A stretch of 64,000 nucleotides of DNA from Allomyces macrogynus ATCC 38327 (Eukaryota; Blastocladiomycota; Blastocladiomycetes; Blastocladiales; Blastocladiaceae), in the NCBI GenBank assembly GCA_000151295.1, contig GG745330.1, positions 1,323,770 through 1,387,769 of the forward strand. Direction: 5' to 3'. A program made the position numbers and the translations under genes. The stretch's first letter is position 1; every line of letters starts with the position of its first letter. This document shows positions 17,045 to 29,411 of the stretch, piece after piece. Below the pieces are notes generated by a model. The model ran no database searches. It was given only the letters and a program-made list of their open reading frames with translations, and was not told the origin of the DNA.

Positions 17045-20000
17045 ATGTCATCAACCAAGATTGGATCCAGTCGGTCAAGGTCGAGCCTACGCGGCTCGTC
17101 CGTCGCGCAGTCGCGCCGGTCGCTCACGACCAGCCAGAGTCTTGCCGCCGGCACGGGCACCGCCAGTCGCCACACGCCGGGCAGTCGTGCCGGTGCTGCT
17201 GCTCCGGACCCGACGGGCGCAACAGGAGCACCCGAACTCACCAACCCTCCCGCCGCGAGCGCCGACGCCGATGGACCTGCAGCGTCCGACTTTGTCTTCA
17301 TGGTCCCGGATCCGCTGCCGGACGGCGCCGTGCCGCTGTTTTTGTCGACAGCTACGGTCGACATGTTTCATCTCAAGGAAAAATGCATCGAAGCCGCTCC
17401 CTACACTTTCATGAAGCGTGCCGACATGCTCGCCGACTTGTTCAACCGCGCCGCCGTCTCGGATTTCCATCCCATTAAGCCGCAGTTGAACGTGAGTGCG
17501 CTCAGGGTTCCCGTTGCGCGCGGTACGCAGAGGGAAACTGATAAGGTCGATCATTCGTGCAACAGGAGCTCCAAATCGAAGAGATGCTGCTCGTTCAGGA
17601 CTTGGAGTGGAAGTTTGGCCAAAACTTCATCATTTGCTTCTCGGAGGAGGCCAAGAATGCGTTTCTCGTTGTTCGTACCTTGAAAATCTTTTCACCGGTA
17701 TATCACCATGCCGTGCGACTCACACGCCACTCGGATCACTAGGTCCGCCGACCAGCGACGAGTGCCGATGCTGCCGATGCAGAGCAACTCGCAGCAGCGG
17801 CCAAACCACCACGACCCGCGACGTGGACCTGTCTCGGTAGCGACAAGGAAATCAACGAGGAGAAGGTTACCATGTCCCGCGATCCGGTACGTCCCTCCTA
17901 CCTCTCTGCTTCACTCAACGACGTTGAAGGCCCCGTCCACCGCCTAAGCCATATCCCGACTCGTTAACATAGATTTACTACCGTTTCGCGCGCAAGAGAC
18001 GCAAGTTTGGCCAGGACACGCACTTCCAGGACGGCGAGTCGGCGACCGGGTGGATCGACATCAAGCCCAACGCCAACGGCGCGCATACGCTCGTGCGCAT
18101 GCTGCAAAATTCCGGGGTGCAGGCGATTGCGCCCATGACGGCCCGGGGCGTTCAGACCAACTGGTGCGAGCCCGACCCATTTACCTGCGGTCGTCGTGCG
18201 CGTGTTTTTGTTTTCCATGACCGGACCTGACGCATCTCTCCAAACTAGGAACCGTCCCGTCAACTCGTCGGTCCAGTACGAGCCGCTAGAGCTCGATGCG
18301 GCGGCACGCGCGACCATTTTGGCGAGTGAGCCGTTGCATGCGACCCTGGGTACGGCGACAAGTCGCATCGAGCGCATTCTCGTGCAAAACAACGCCGTCA
18401 ACATTTTCCAGAACGACTTTGTCGCCATGGGCGAGGACGAGCACACGCTCGACCAAGGATCCAATTCGTCGCTGCAGGTGCCATTTTTCCGCACGCCGCG
18501 TCCACGCTTCCCCGGCGCTGACTAATTTCCGTCCGTGGGTTTGTAGGAGTACCAATCGTTCACCGACCTCAAGTACTCAAAGGACAAGAGCATTTCGTGC
18601 GTCGCATGGCACCCGATGCAAAAGGGCGTACTGGCCGTCTCGTGCACGCAGCGGTCCACGTTTGACGAGCGCGTGCAGCACGGATTCACGACGCGGTCGC
18701 GCCAGTCGCTGGTCCTGATTTGGTCGTTTTACGACCCGATTCACCCGCAGCTCATTCTCGAGGCGGCCGACGACGTGGCCTCGTTTGCGTTCCACCCGAC
18801 CAACCCGCACATGATTGTCGGCGGGTGCGTCAACGGGCAAATCGTCTTGTGGGACATCTCCGGTACGCGAGCGTGCCTTTTTGGTCGGGCCGGTCGTGCG
18901 CCGAAATTAACGGATCTTTCCTCCGCACTACCAGAGTTCCAGGACAAGTGGAAGAACAAGAAGCGCGACGAGGCCGAGGAGTCCAAGAACGTTGACATTG
19001 ACGTGATCAAGTTTGTCGCCGTGTCGTCGGTCGAGTACAGCCACCGCGCCGCCGTCTCGGACGTGGCGTGGCTCGCGAGCGAAGTCAACCATAACGGCGA
19101 CCTCGTCAAGCGCGACCCAAAAGACGACGCGACGCAACTCGTCTCGGTTGGGCTCGACGGCCACGTGCTCTTCTGGGACCTGCGGTACAAGAAGGACCTC
19201 AAGTCGCTCGACCAGGCGTGGAAACCGACGTTCAAGGTGCCGCTCCTCGCCATGGACGGGACTTTCGACTACGGGCTCATGCGCGTCGCCGTCGACCCAA
19301 ACGTCACGCGGCTCTGGTGCGCGACCGAGGAAGGGGACGTGATTCAGGCCGATTGGATGGTGGAGAAGCAGGACGCCGACAAGGGCGCAGCTTCGCGCGT
19401 CGATATGACGTCGGGCGTGCACTATGCACCCGTCGGCGACGTACTGCGGTCGCCGATTTACCCGGATATTCTGCTGAGTGTCGGCGGGTGGGCGTGCTAC
19501 GTCTGGCAGGACAAGTCGCCCGTGCCACTCATCTCGTCGGCCTTGAGCGCCGCGCACTACACGTGCGGCGCCTGGAGCCCGACTCGGCCGAGCGTGTTTT
19601 TCATTGGCCGGTCCGACGGGTTTGTCGAGATTTGGGACATTCTCGACCGGTACGCGCAGCTCGTTTTTCCGTCTCGGAATCGCGATCGTGCTCACACTCA
19701 AATTCTCTCTCGTCAAAGGTCACACCAAGCGAGCCAAGTGCAGGCCGTGTCGTCGACCGCGGTTTCGGCGATCAACGTGCAGACATACTACTGTGCGCTC
19801 GATCTCTTGACTCATTGCTTTGCTCTACTGCTCCTCACTCTTATCCCTGCTCCGCGATTAGCCAAAGGGCACCCGACGCACCAGTTCATTGCAATTGGCG
19901 ATGACGACGGCACCGTGCACGTTCTCGAAGTGCCGCGCAACATTTTCCGGCCGGCCAAGAACGAGGTGTGTTCGCCGCGGCCCATAGCGAGCCTCTGCCA

Positions 20001-20351
20001 TACTCATTCACCCTCGCCTGCCCTGGGTGCGTAGAAAGCGTTCATGCGCGCGCTGCTCGACCGCGAAATCAAGCGCGTCGCGTATGCCGCGGAGCGGCGC
20101 ACATTCCGCGCGCAGGAGCGGCAGCGCGTGGCCGAGGCCAAGTCGGGTGGGGTACTGTCGGCTCGAGCGCAGCACCACGATCACAAATCTTCGAGATGCT
20201 CACGCTCGCTGCATGACCCTAGAGCTCCGATGGTGCCGCACCGCCGCCACCTGCGGCCGACGCGAAGGGCCCGCTCGAGGGCGATGCGCTGGAAAAGGCG
20301 TTCCAGGACCTTCAGGCCGCTACACTCGAGGCGCTATCTGGTGCGGCGTGA
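17045..20351 (+). CDS. DNAI3: Axonemal dynein intermediate chain DNAI3/WDR63 (IC140-type)
   Basis: About 856 residues in 11 exons: 17045-17491, 17566-17670, 17743-17886, 17973-18163, 18249-18477, 18547-18862, 18935-19649, 19719-19792, 19862-19965, 20035-20151, 20223-20351; the lengths sum to whole codons. Family blocks: RAAVSDFHPIKPQLN, then LLVQDLEWKFGQNF, LGSDKEINEE, YYRFARKRRKFGQDTHF, NIFQNDF, EYQSFTDLKYSKDKSISC, then WD40 repeats (FHPTNPHMIVGGCVNGQIVLWDIS, VSVGLDGHVLFWDLR, SDGFVEIWDILD, IAIGDDDGTVHVLEVP). The product is the intermediate chain of the inner-arm I1/f dynein that anchors the motor on the axoneme. A charged helical tail and a short Pro/Ala linker end the protein. Such a gene implies a motile flagellum. 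Exons 7-9 are the least certain. A retroelement LTR ends just upstream. Confidence 0.88.
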
Positions 20352-20588
20352 GGGGGCGGTGAGCAAAACTCGGGTGGACTAGGAAATGGGATCCGGGACT
20401 GTGTAATCAAATGAACGCGTTTTGGCTGACGTTGCTCCAACAACATTGAGTTTTAGGGAAAAAAATCATTTGGGGTTTATGTCAGGCGCGGAGACTCGCA
20501 CGCAAACGCCCGATAAAAACAACATTGGCGGAACGCCGACAGGTAGGGTGGGGTGATGACAGCAAAAACGGCGAATGGAGCAGACAAA

Positions 20589-21805
20589 TCACAGGTCGAG
20601 GTCGTCGGCCAACATGTTGCCGCCGAGCGTGACCTGCTCGCCCGGCTTGAACGCCGGCATTCCGAGGTACGGACAACTCGCGCACCGGAACGCGTCGCCG
20701 AGGTAGCAGTTGCCGCACGACGACTTGACCGTGGGCGGCACCACGTTTGTGATTGGGTGGTCCTCGGTCACGTCGAGCGTCACCTTGGTCGGCGCAGCGC
20801 GCGCGGCCGCCTCCTCCTGCTCCTCCATTTCGGCACGCCCGCACGAACAGTTCTTACAGGCCTTGCGCCGCGTCTCGCAATTGCTCGGCTTCGACAGCTG
20901 TGCGAGCGTCGGCTTGGCGCGGTCCTCATCGTCGAGCAGCATGTCGTCGTCGACGAGATCATCGTCGTTGCCGTTTTGAGCGGGTGCGGAGGCCGATGTG
21001 GTCCAAAGCGCCTTTTTGTCCTTGGCTGGGGTGGAGGTGGTCGTTGCGGCGGCAGGCTTCTTCTTGCGGAACGACAGCGGGAGCGCCGTGAGTGCGCCGA
21101 CTTCGTAGTTGGGCTTTTCGGCGCGCGCCTAGTCGCGACATCAGAATCATGGTCAGCACAAGCAAATGATCGAGCCAGAATAGCCAGCAACCGCGCACCT
21201 CCACCACCACCAACCGCGCCGTCAGAGCCTGTGTCGGGTTGGCCACGCCCCACGCGCGCAAAATCGCCGCGGCCGCGTCGTGCGAGAGCGGCACCGTCGT
21301 CGACGTGACGTTGACGAATCCCGACAGCTTGAGATGCGAGACGAGCTGGTCGGGTGCGCGCAAATCGGCCACGGGAGTTCCTGCCGTGTCGTTGGTGGCC
21401 GCCGTGACTTCGCGCAGGTGCAAGACGCCGCCGGGACGCAACGCGGCCAGAAACTTAGCGAGCACGGGCAACGGGTGCGGCGCGGCCGCGCTGATGTAGC
21501 CGCTGACCACGTCCGAGTGCGTGGATTGCTTGAGCGTCACTACGGATACGGAATGCATCGATAGCGGGTAAGCCGGCTGATGCGCGAGATCCGTGCAAGC
21601 GCGCGGACTACGAACGGGTCGGAATGCGGTCAAGCTGCTCGAACGTCAGGTTCGCGGCGGGCGCGGTCTTCTTGAAGTGCGCGGCAGCGGCTTCAACATC
21701 GGCGGACTGCGCGTAGGCGTTGCCAACGAGCAGGATGGAAGCGGGGGCGCCGTTGGGGGTGGGGGCCGGTGCGGCGGCGAGAGTCAACGAGTCGAGCACG
21801 GCCAT
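20589..21805 (-). CDS. CIAPIN1: Anamorsin / CIAPIN1 (Dre2), cytosolic Fe-S assembly factor
   Basis: 356 residues in three exons (21805-21616, 21539-21199, 21128-20589). The N-terminal half is the inactive methyltransferase-like fold ([24 protein letters not shown]). A linker ending in an acidic run leads to the conserved C-terminal cluster domain: motif [14 protein letters not shown] (Cx7-8CxxCxC type) and motif B CGNC-x7-CASCPY (twin Cx2C), followed by GMPAFKPGE. The protein carries [2Fe-2S]/[4Fe-4S] clusters and passes electrons from the diflavin reductase Tah18/NDOR1 to the cytosolic Fe-S machinery, partly in the mitochondrial intermembrane space. The start has a good context (CCGCCATGG). 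It is convergent with the dynein gene and divergent from the PhK gene. Confidence 0.93.
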
Positions 21806-22289
21806 GGCGGACAAGTGCGGTGCAGTGCGGGCGGTTGGCAGGCGTCGTGGTCAAGCCGGAGAGCGTGGGCGGTTTGAATGGTCTCCGTGCAGGTCGTCAT
21901 CGTGGTCAGGCTGGACACATTCACCAAGTCGGAGGCAGCCGCAAGGTCGCGGGTCGCGAGTCGCGAGTTGCGAGTCGCGTGTCTTTGGTGCCTGCCATTC
22001 TTGCCGCTCGCATTTGTCACAGCACGTGTCGCGTATCGATCGGCGAGCCTCCAAGAGGAGCAGGCTAGGTTAGGTTACATGCAAGGAGCAGGCTGGGCTA
22101 GGTTAAATACAACGCGTCGAACACGAGGTTAGGTTGCGAACCAGATCTTGCTCGTCGTCGCTGCACACAGCTGCTCACGTCCATTGCCGCGATCCGCGCT
22201 CGTTTGATCCCCGCTCCTCTGGCCGCTCGCCATTCGCTCTGACCGCCCGCATCTTCGCGAACCTTTCTTCTCACCTTAATTGCACGCTC
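21806..22289. promoter_or_regulatory. Divergent promoter region between CIAPIN1 and PhK subunit genes
   Basis: 484 bp between two divergent start codons. Bases about 21951-21990 hold a run of near-repeats of GTCGCGAG. Bases about 22057-22110 hold two imperfect 28-bp direct repeats, each with GGAGCAGGCT followed by TAGGTTA-type sequence, and a third TTAGGTT at about 22129. No gene is seen. Confidence 0.5.
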
Positions 22290-25200
22290 ATGGAAACCTC
22301 TTCCGCCTCTTGCGCAGCCGGCGCACCACCAATGGCCGTCCCTTCCGGGCTCGCCAAGCATCTTGCAACTGCAACCACCAATCCGCGCAAACACGCTCTC
22401 GAACGGCTCGATTACTACTACGACATGGTCTCCGATATCATTCTGTCGCGCCAGCACCCGGCCACGGGCCTGATCCCGGCATCGGTCGCCGTCACCTCGC
22501 ACGGGTACGCACGCGTTTCAGTCCTAAAAACGCGTGTTTTTTGGACGCGGTACTCATCTTAGATGGTGTGCCAATGTTCTCCACCGAATTTTGTAGCGAT
22601 TATCGCGATGCGGTACGCGTCGACCCCATTTCTCTCGGATCACGCCGAGGCAATGTCGCCGACGTTATGATCGGCCTCGCCACGGCACCTCGCTCACAAA
22701 AATTGCTGAATATAGTGGACCCGCGACAACGTCTACTCTATTCTCGCCGTGTGGGGCCTTGCTCTTGCGTATCGTCGCGTCAACGATAACGTCGGTCGCG
22801 CCTGTACGCTGCCACTGATCGCCAACGGCGCGATTGACCATTCACTAACGAAAGGCCTTCTATCTCCAGACGAGCTCGAGCACTCCGTCGTCAAGTGCAT
22901 GCGCGGCCTGCTGTTCTCCATGATGCGCCAGGCCCACAAGGTCGAGACGTTCAAGAACACGCAAAACCCGCTCGAGTGCCTGCACGCCAAGTATAACACG
23001 GCCACTGGCGATACCGTCGTGGGTGACGACCAGTGGGGTACGCGCGTCTTGATTTCTGGCTCGAATTCATTTGCCAAAACTGATCACTTTCCACCGCAGG
23101 TCATCTCCAGATTGACGCGACCAGCCTCTTTTTGCTCTGTTTGGCGCAGATGACTGCGTCCGGTCTCCGCATCATCTTCACCAAGGACGAAGTCGACTTT
23201 ATCCAGAACCTTGTCTTCTACATCGAGCGCGCGTACCGCACCCCCGACTATGGTACGCGTCCGAGAGCGCGGCAACCTTCCCCACGATCCATTACTCACC
23301 GTCCGTTGTTGCTAGGCATTTGGGAGCGTGGCAACAAGGCAAATCACGGGCAGACGGAGCTCAACTCGAGCTCGATTGGGATGGTCGTCGCTGCACTCGA
23401 GGCCATGAAGGGCCTGAACCTGTATGGCCCAATGGGCGGTCCGGCTTCGGTACGCGATGACTGCTTCCTCCTGGTGCGAGGTTCAGTCTAGAATCTCGGC
23501 TCACGTGCCCGTGTCCTTTCTTTGATCAGGTCATTCACTCGCTCCCCGACGAAATCTCGCGCAACTTCACGACGCTCATGTCGGCACTTCCTCGCGAAAG
23601 CAACTCCAAGGAAGTCGACGCTGGTACGAGTTGATTCCCGTGTTTCATCGCCATTGCTCTTCTCTAACCAACTCCCCTCCGAGTAGCCCTCTTGTCGGTC
23701 ATTGGCTTCCCCGCGTTCGCCGTGCCCGATTTGGACATGGTCCACCGGACGCGCGACGCCATCGAGTCCAAGCTCGGCGGCAACTATGGCTGCAAGCGGT
23801 TCCTGCGCGACGGGCACCAGACTGTGGTCGAAGACACGTCGCGCCTGCACTACGAGCCCAACGAGCTGCTCGTGTTTGAGCACATTGAGTGCGAGTGGCC
23901 GCTGTTCTTCACCTACCTGATCCTCGACGGCATCTTCTTTGACGACCACGAGCGCAAGCGCAAGTACCAGAAGAAGCTCGAGGCGTGCCTCGTGCACGAA
24001 CGGTACCCGCTCGTTCCCGAGCTGTTCATTGTTCCGGAAGAGTCGGTCGAATCCGAGAGGCAGCAGCCCAAGTCACAGCTTCGCGTGCCCAACGAGAACC
24101 TGCCGCTCGTTTGGGCGCAGTCGCTCTACGTTCTCGGCCGACTGCTCGAGGAGCAGTTGCTGCACGTGGCCGAGATCGACCCGCTCGGCCGTCGCGTCGC
24201 GCACCGTCTGCGGCCCGCCGAACCAATCGTCCAGATCGTGTTGCTCGCCGAGGACGAGGCTCTGCAAGCGCGGCTCGCGCAGTACGGCGTCCAGGCCGAC
24301 GTGCTCACGCAAGACTACTTGGTCCGCATCACGCACCCGAACGCGCTCAAGGAGGCGTTTGGCTTGCTGGGCGCCAACTCCAAGCTCAACCTGACGGGCC
24401 GTCCCAAGCGTCCCGTCGGTATTCTCGGCACGAGCAAGATTTACCGCGTGCAGGGCGACCTCTATGCGTTCACGCCGTCGTTTATGGACTCGGACGAGTT
24501 CTACCTGATTCGCGACAATGAGTACCTGGTCACAATTCTCGAGTCGGAGCTCGCGTTTTTGAAGAGCAACTGGCGCGAACTCGGCCGGCCCACAGTCACG
24601 CTCATGCTGACGCACGCCATGCTCGCGTCGGAGCGGCTGACCCTTCCGCTCGGCCGCCGCGCGTCGCTGCCGGCGACCACGGCCACCGCGTCGCGGCGCA
24701 CGCTCCTGCACTTTTTCACGGGGCTCAAGTCGGGCATGTGCGGCTCGGTGCCCATGCGGCTTGGGCGGCTGTCGGATTTCGTGCACAGCAGCTGCATCGA
24801 GTCGCTTGATTTCTTGCTCGACAAGCCCGCCGAATGGCAAGGTATCTTGTCGCACGAGCTGCAGCACGCGCACTGCGAGCGGCTGCACTTGTCTGAGTTC
24901 CAGACCAAGACGCACAAACTCGGCCGGTTCTGCACGCGCGAGTCGTACAGTCTCACGACGAGCCCGGATTTCATGGTCGACCACGTGCTCAACTCGCCGC
25001 TCGTCGAGAGCGGGTTCCCCGACCGGCTTTTCTCACTGCCGTCGCCGCACCCGAACGGGCCCGCTGGCGTCACGGAAAAGGCACGGTCGGTAAGCCGTGG
25101 CCCGAGCTCGCCGCGAGTCGCAAAGGACAATGTGCTGCACTTGACGCTCGGTGATCCGGCGCACACGGCCGAGGCCATAGCGCTGCTCGTCAAGTCGTGC

Positions 25201-27138
25201 GACTTGCAGGAGCAGGCCGACCTGTTGCACTACCTGACATCGTGTCATGGGCTCGATCACGTCACGGAACTCGGCACGCTCCGTGAACTGCTCGAGGAAG
25301 TCTACAAAAAAGTGCTCGCGATCCGCAACTGGGCTGTTGTGCGGCTCGTCGCCGGCACGCTCAAGAAGACGGTCAGCAGCCTGACCATCAACATCACGGA
25401 CCTGATTGTGCGCCGCAAGCAGGTGACGATTGGGTTCAGTGCGAGTTCCGTGCACCATCCGAGCAACTGGCACGAGGCCGTCGTCAACAGCCCGCTGGGC
25501 CCCGCCGCGATCGCCAACTTGATCTTCCAGCACTGCATGGACCCGCGCGAGGCCGTGCTTGCCCAGGAAATTATCACGTGTCTCGGCGCGCTGATTCGCA
25601 GCGACCCGGCCCTGTTCCGCGGCATCATTCAAGTGCGCATTCATTACCTGCTACTCGCCATGCGCGATGAAGTCATGCGGCTCAAGGGGCTCGCTGAGCG
25701 CGAGGCCATGGAGTACATGCTCGCGCTGTCGCCGTCGCAGGTCGTCACGCTCGTCACGAGTATTTTCTCGGCCAATGTCTCGCTCACCGACGACCTGCAC
25801 CACACGGGCCGCGCGAACGCCAGCCCCAACATCAAGGTCGTGTCGGGTGTGCGCTTGGCGCCCGTCGGGTCGAGCCCGCGATCGGCCGCCGGCGACTCGC
25901 TCGTGGTCACCGCGCAATCGGCGGGCTACCTTGACGGCAACTTTGCCAAGGTGCAGGTGGGCCCCGAGGTACTCGTGCTCACGGGCCGCGGGCTGCACGT
26001 GGTCGTGGTCGACCCCGTCTCGGGCGTCGTCATTGAGCAGACGTGCTTTGACACGTGCGCGGCCACAGCTGAGAGCGAGGACCTGGCCGATTTCCTCGCG
26101 TCGATTGACGACGACCTGCTCGTGGCGCTGGCCGGGTGCGACGACTTCACCTCGAGCCTGGCCCCGCGCGCCAAGGCCGAGATTGCGCGGTTCGGGAGCA
26201 AGTTCATTGATCGGTGCCAGTACCGCGACTCATTCTGCCTCGTCGCGGTCCGTGAGCGGCCGGAGGACACGGTCGAGGCCTACTCGGCCACGCAGCAGGG
26301 CGCGACAAACGCGATCACGTTCCAGTTCAAGCTCGATGCGCTGCTGGCGCCGGCGAACGCGTGCTCGTGGCTGCGCAAGCGCCGCAACGACGGCGCTCTG
26401 AACCGCGTGCCCAAGGAGTTCTACCCGCGCGTGTGGCACGTGCTCGACCGGTCGCAGGGGATCGAGCTCGGGCAGGTCACGCTGCCGCGTGAGCCGACCG
26501 TGTCGGACAAGACGGCAGGCGAGGTCCGTGAACACACGGTTTTTTTTCTGCTGGCTGGATCTTAGGAGCTCATGTCGTGTGTGTTCCTCTCCATCACTAG
26601 TTCAACTTTGCGCTGCAAATCGAAAACTTGCTCGACGGCGTCCCCGATCCGGCCGAGCGGCAGATCTGCATAGAGCTGCTCATGCTCCTTTGGGAGCACC
26701 TCGACAAGACGCCCGACGTGCGTCTCTCCGCGGTCATCCCGGTCACGCAAATCATTCGCGGTACGCATTTTTTTTTCTCGCTCCAGAGTCTCTGCTCGCC
26801 ACGTTCTCACCCATCTCCACCCTGCCCTTCACGCCGCAGACGCCGTCAACCTGTTCTGGAAGCACAAGTCGTGCGGGACCCGCGACCACCCTGCCGATAC
26901 GCCATCGCTTTCCGCGTCCAAGCTGCCCGCGAGCGAGAGCGTGGACTCGCTGGTCAAGGGCACGGCCAGCGGCAACGGCAAAAATGCACGCCCGTCGCGG
27001 CTCACGCTGGATTCACGGTTTGAGAAGAACGCGGCACTGGCGCGGCAGCAGTTCTTTGATCTGCCGCCCGATGCTGAAAACGGCACCAGCGCGTTCTTGA
27101 AGGAGGCCATGTTGGCGGCTTTGCCGGGACTGGAGTGA
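22290..27138 (+). CDS. Phosphorylase b kinase regulatory subunit (alpha/beta family)
   Basis: About 1414 residues in 9 exons: 22290-22504, 22597-22612, 22716-23037, 23100-23252, 23316-23449, 23530-23623, 23687-26538, 26601-26760, 26840-27138; they sum exactly to whole codons. Strong family blocks: [158 protein letters not shown]. The N-terminal part has the glucoamylase-like fold of the family. The family regulates glycogen phosphorylase kinase in animals. Exon 2 is only 16 nt, yet it supplies the DYRDA before WTRDN that the family requires. No C-terminal CaaX box is present, unlike the prenylated animal subunits. A catalytic gamma subunit is not in this window. Confidence 0.92.
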
Positions 27139-27449
27139 GCGCGACTGATTTAGTGGACGAGACGATGAGGACGTGGGGATGCAAGGAACAGAGCTGTCGT
27201 AGGGACTGTTGTGAACAGACTCACAAAGGCGTAGTTTGAGTGCGTGATTGTTGTCTTTCTTGCTCGTCCACGCACAAATACATTTGATTGACGTCTTGAA
27301 AACCAAAAGACCAGCTTAGCCAGGCTCAACTGCAGCGGGCTGGCGCCCTGGTTTCATATCACCATCGCATCGACCACGCTTTGGTTTCCCGGAAGCTTCG
27401 CGCAATCAAAACCATTCCATTTCCGAGCTCGAACCCCTCCACATCCCAC
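27139..27449. other. Short region between convergent PhK and BAF60 genes
   Basis: About 310 bp holding the 3' ends of two convergent genes. It is slightly AT-richer than the surroundings (for example around 27235-27320), as expected for 3' UTRs and polyadenylation sites. No gene is seen. Confidence 0.4.
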
Positions 27450-29129
27450 TCACACGCGGTACTTTGCCGTCAAGTACTTCACGACCGCGTCGCGCACCCA
27501 ATGCTGCTGGTAAAACTCGGCACGGCGCGCCTCTTCGCGGTTCACGGCATTGGTCCCCAAAATAACTTCGAGGTCGCGGTTCTGCGACTCGAGGTACCGG
27601 TTCACAAACACGAGCGGGTCCTTGGCAAAGGCCGCGAGGAAATCGCGCTTCAGGCGGTGGTTGTTGAGCGTTGTGATCGCGGCCGAGATTTGGTCGTCGA
27701 GGTCGGCAATTTCGCGCGTCGCGTCGGTGGCCGCGAGAATCGACTGCAGCTTGGTGCGTGTGGTGAGGTCGTCAATGTCGACTTGCACGTCGTAGGCGTA
27801 CTGCGACGCGGTGAAGTCTTGGTCGACCCTATTCAGGACGGTGGGAGGGGTGAGCGAACGCGGGGTGGGTGAGGAGGACAGTGGGGATGGGAAAGCGTAC
27901 TTGACAACATAGTTGATGACGATCGGGTCTGGCGGCAAGAGGCAGCGCGTGATCAGGTCAGGGATTTGCGGGAACAGAACTTGGTTGCTGCCAAAGATCT
28001 AGTTTGGTGGGAACATGCCGCGTCAGTCGAGGGTCGCGCTGTGCGGATAACACAGGAAATGACCGAGAACGCACCTGCCTCAAGCTGTCGTCGCAGTTGA
28101 CGACGCGCTTGTCGTCTTGGTCGAGCAGTTTTTGTTGCTATAACGTCACCAGCGTCGAGTTAGCATGGGTCGACGGCCAAGGCCCACCGACACGAGCACA
28201 AATTGTACCTTGATGTATTGCCACAGCCCAAGAACCACCTCGCTCTTGGACATGAGCTGGTCGACGCCCATCTTGCTGGCGCCGCCCACATCGAACCCGA
28301 GCACGCGCGCCAGCTCCTTGGACAGTTTGAACTTGTCCTGGCCGTAATCGAGACGAATGACAATCTTGACCTTGACGTCCATATCGCCGCGGCGCTTGAC
28401 CTCGAACCCGTCAAATTCGCTCGGGTTCGCGTCGTTTTTGTGGTACTCGGCGACATTGGGCTCGCCAGCGTAGGCCATGGGGTCGCGGTCCATTTCGACA
28501 AGAATTTGTTGCACAAAATGCGAGAACTTGCGCGGTGGGGCAGTCGGGGCGAGGGTGGCAGCGGCCTTGGATTTGGTTGCGGGTGCTGATGGCTACGTGC
28601 AGGTTCGGGGTCAGGGTCGGTGAGCAGGGATGTCGCACAGAACAAGGACGTGAGCCATGCAAACCTCGATAATTCGGCCCTCGATGCGCAACGTCCAATT
28701 GGGCACGACGTCGCCGCCCGTCAGGAGGTAGGTCGGCTCCATGTGGTGCTGGTCAGCTGCGTAGTTGGAGACGAAAATGCGGAGCGTTGCACGGGTCTGG
28801 GGAAAGCAATCATTGACATCAGTTTATGAATATTTCTGGACAACGACCAGGAATGAACAGGCGAGCGGACCTTGATCGGTTTCGCGAGCGCGTCTTGAAT
28901 CTCGACCTGCTTTCTCATGATGATCGCGTCCATTTTACGCTCCGTCTCCTGCATGCGCTTGTACAAAGCGGCCTCTGGCACGACATTTTCGATCTGGAGA
29001 GCGATACGCCGTGGTCGGCTCTCCTGGTCAGCGTTCTGATGTCAGGCGGTTCATGTTGCTGATGTCTAGGCCTACTTTAGGCGGGAGATTGCGCTCCACA
29101 GGCTTCCTGTGCCTTGTTGAGGCCGACAT
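27450..29129 (-). CDS. SWI/SNF subunit of the BAF60/SMARCD (Swp73/Rsc6) family, SWIB domain
   Basis: Multi-exon gene. The first exon 29129-29076 (MSASTRHRKP) splices to 29023 onward (ESRPRRIALQIENVVPE). Family blocks in order: YKRMQETERKMDAIIMRKQVEIQDALAKPIK; TRATLRIFVSNYA; PNWTLRIEGRIIE; RKFSHFVQQILVEMDRD; FDGFEVKRRGDMDVKVKIVIRLDYG; the SWIB domain (KFKLSKELARVLGFDVGG through VVLGLWQYIKVQ); LLPPDPIVINYVVK; and the C-terminal helical region (YDVQVDIDDL, DFLAAFAKDPLVFVNRYLESQNRDLEVI, RRAEFYQQHWVRDAVVKYLTAKY). The product is a core subunit of a nuclear ATP-dependent chromatin remodeller, linking it to transcription factors. Several short exons in the middle (28000-28700) are assigned only approximately. 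The gene is divergent from HCCS, with start codons 282 bp apart. Confidence 0.9.
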
Positions 29130-29411
29130 GATGAATTGCAGCTAGTTGATGCGGGCTTGGCCGGGACAAGAAAGCAATGCGGCGGACGACAGAAGGGCCA
29201 GCTTGCTTCCAAGGCGCAGCGGTGAGCTGGATTCGACTAAGTGATTCATTCGCACGTGTGATCGTGGCGCAGGGCGATCAGCTTTTGGCCTTTGCATCGA
29301 ACCGAGTTGTTGATCACTCACCGCCGACTTCGACAACGACTCCAACTCCAGAACGTTGAGCAACAATTACATGTGCAGCGTGTTCTAGTCTGCACCAGTC
29401 TCCCCGCAAGC

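Noticed and set aside
20500..21600. Plus-strand frames over CIAPIN1 (up to 251 residues)
   Set aside because: Antisense to a gene with a complete anamorsin Cys signature.
23692..26565. Treating the PhK gene as a WAVE/CYFIP-type protein or a one-exon gene
   Set aside because: My first impression from the large exon. The blocks [20 protein letters not shown] and [19 protein letters not shown] are specific to phosphorylase kinase alpha/beta, and the short 5' exons are required.
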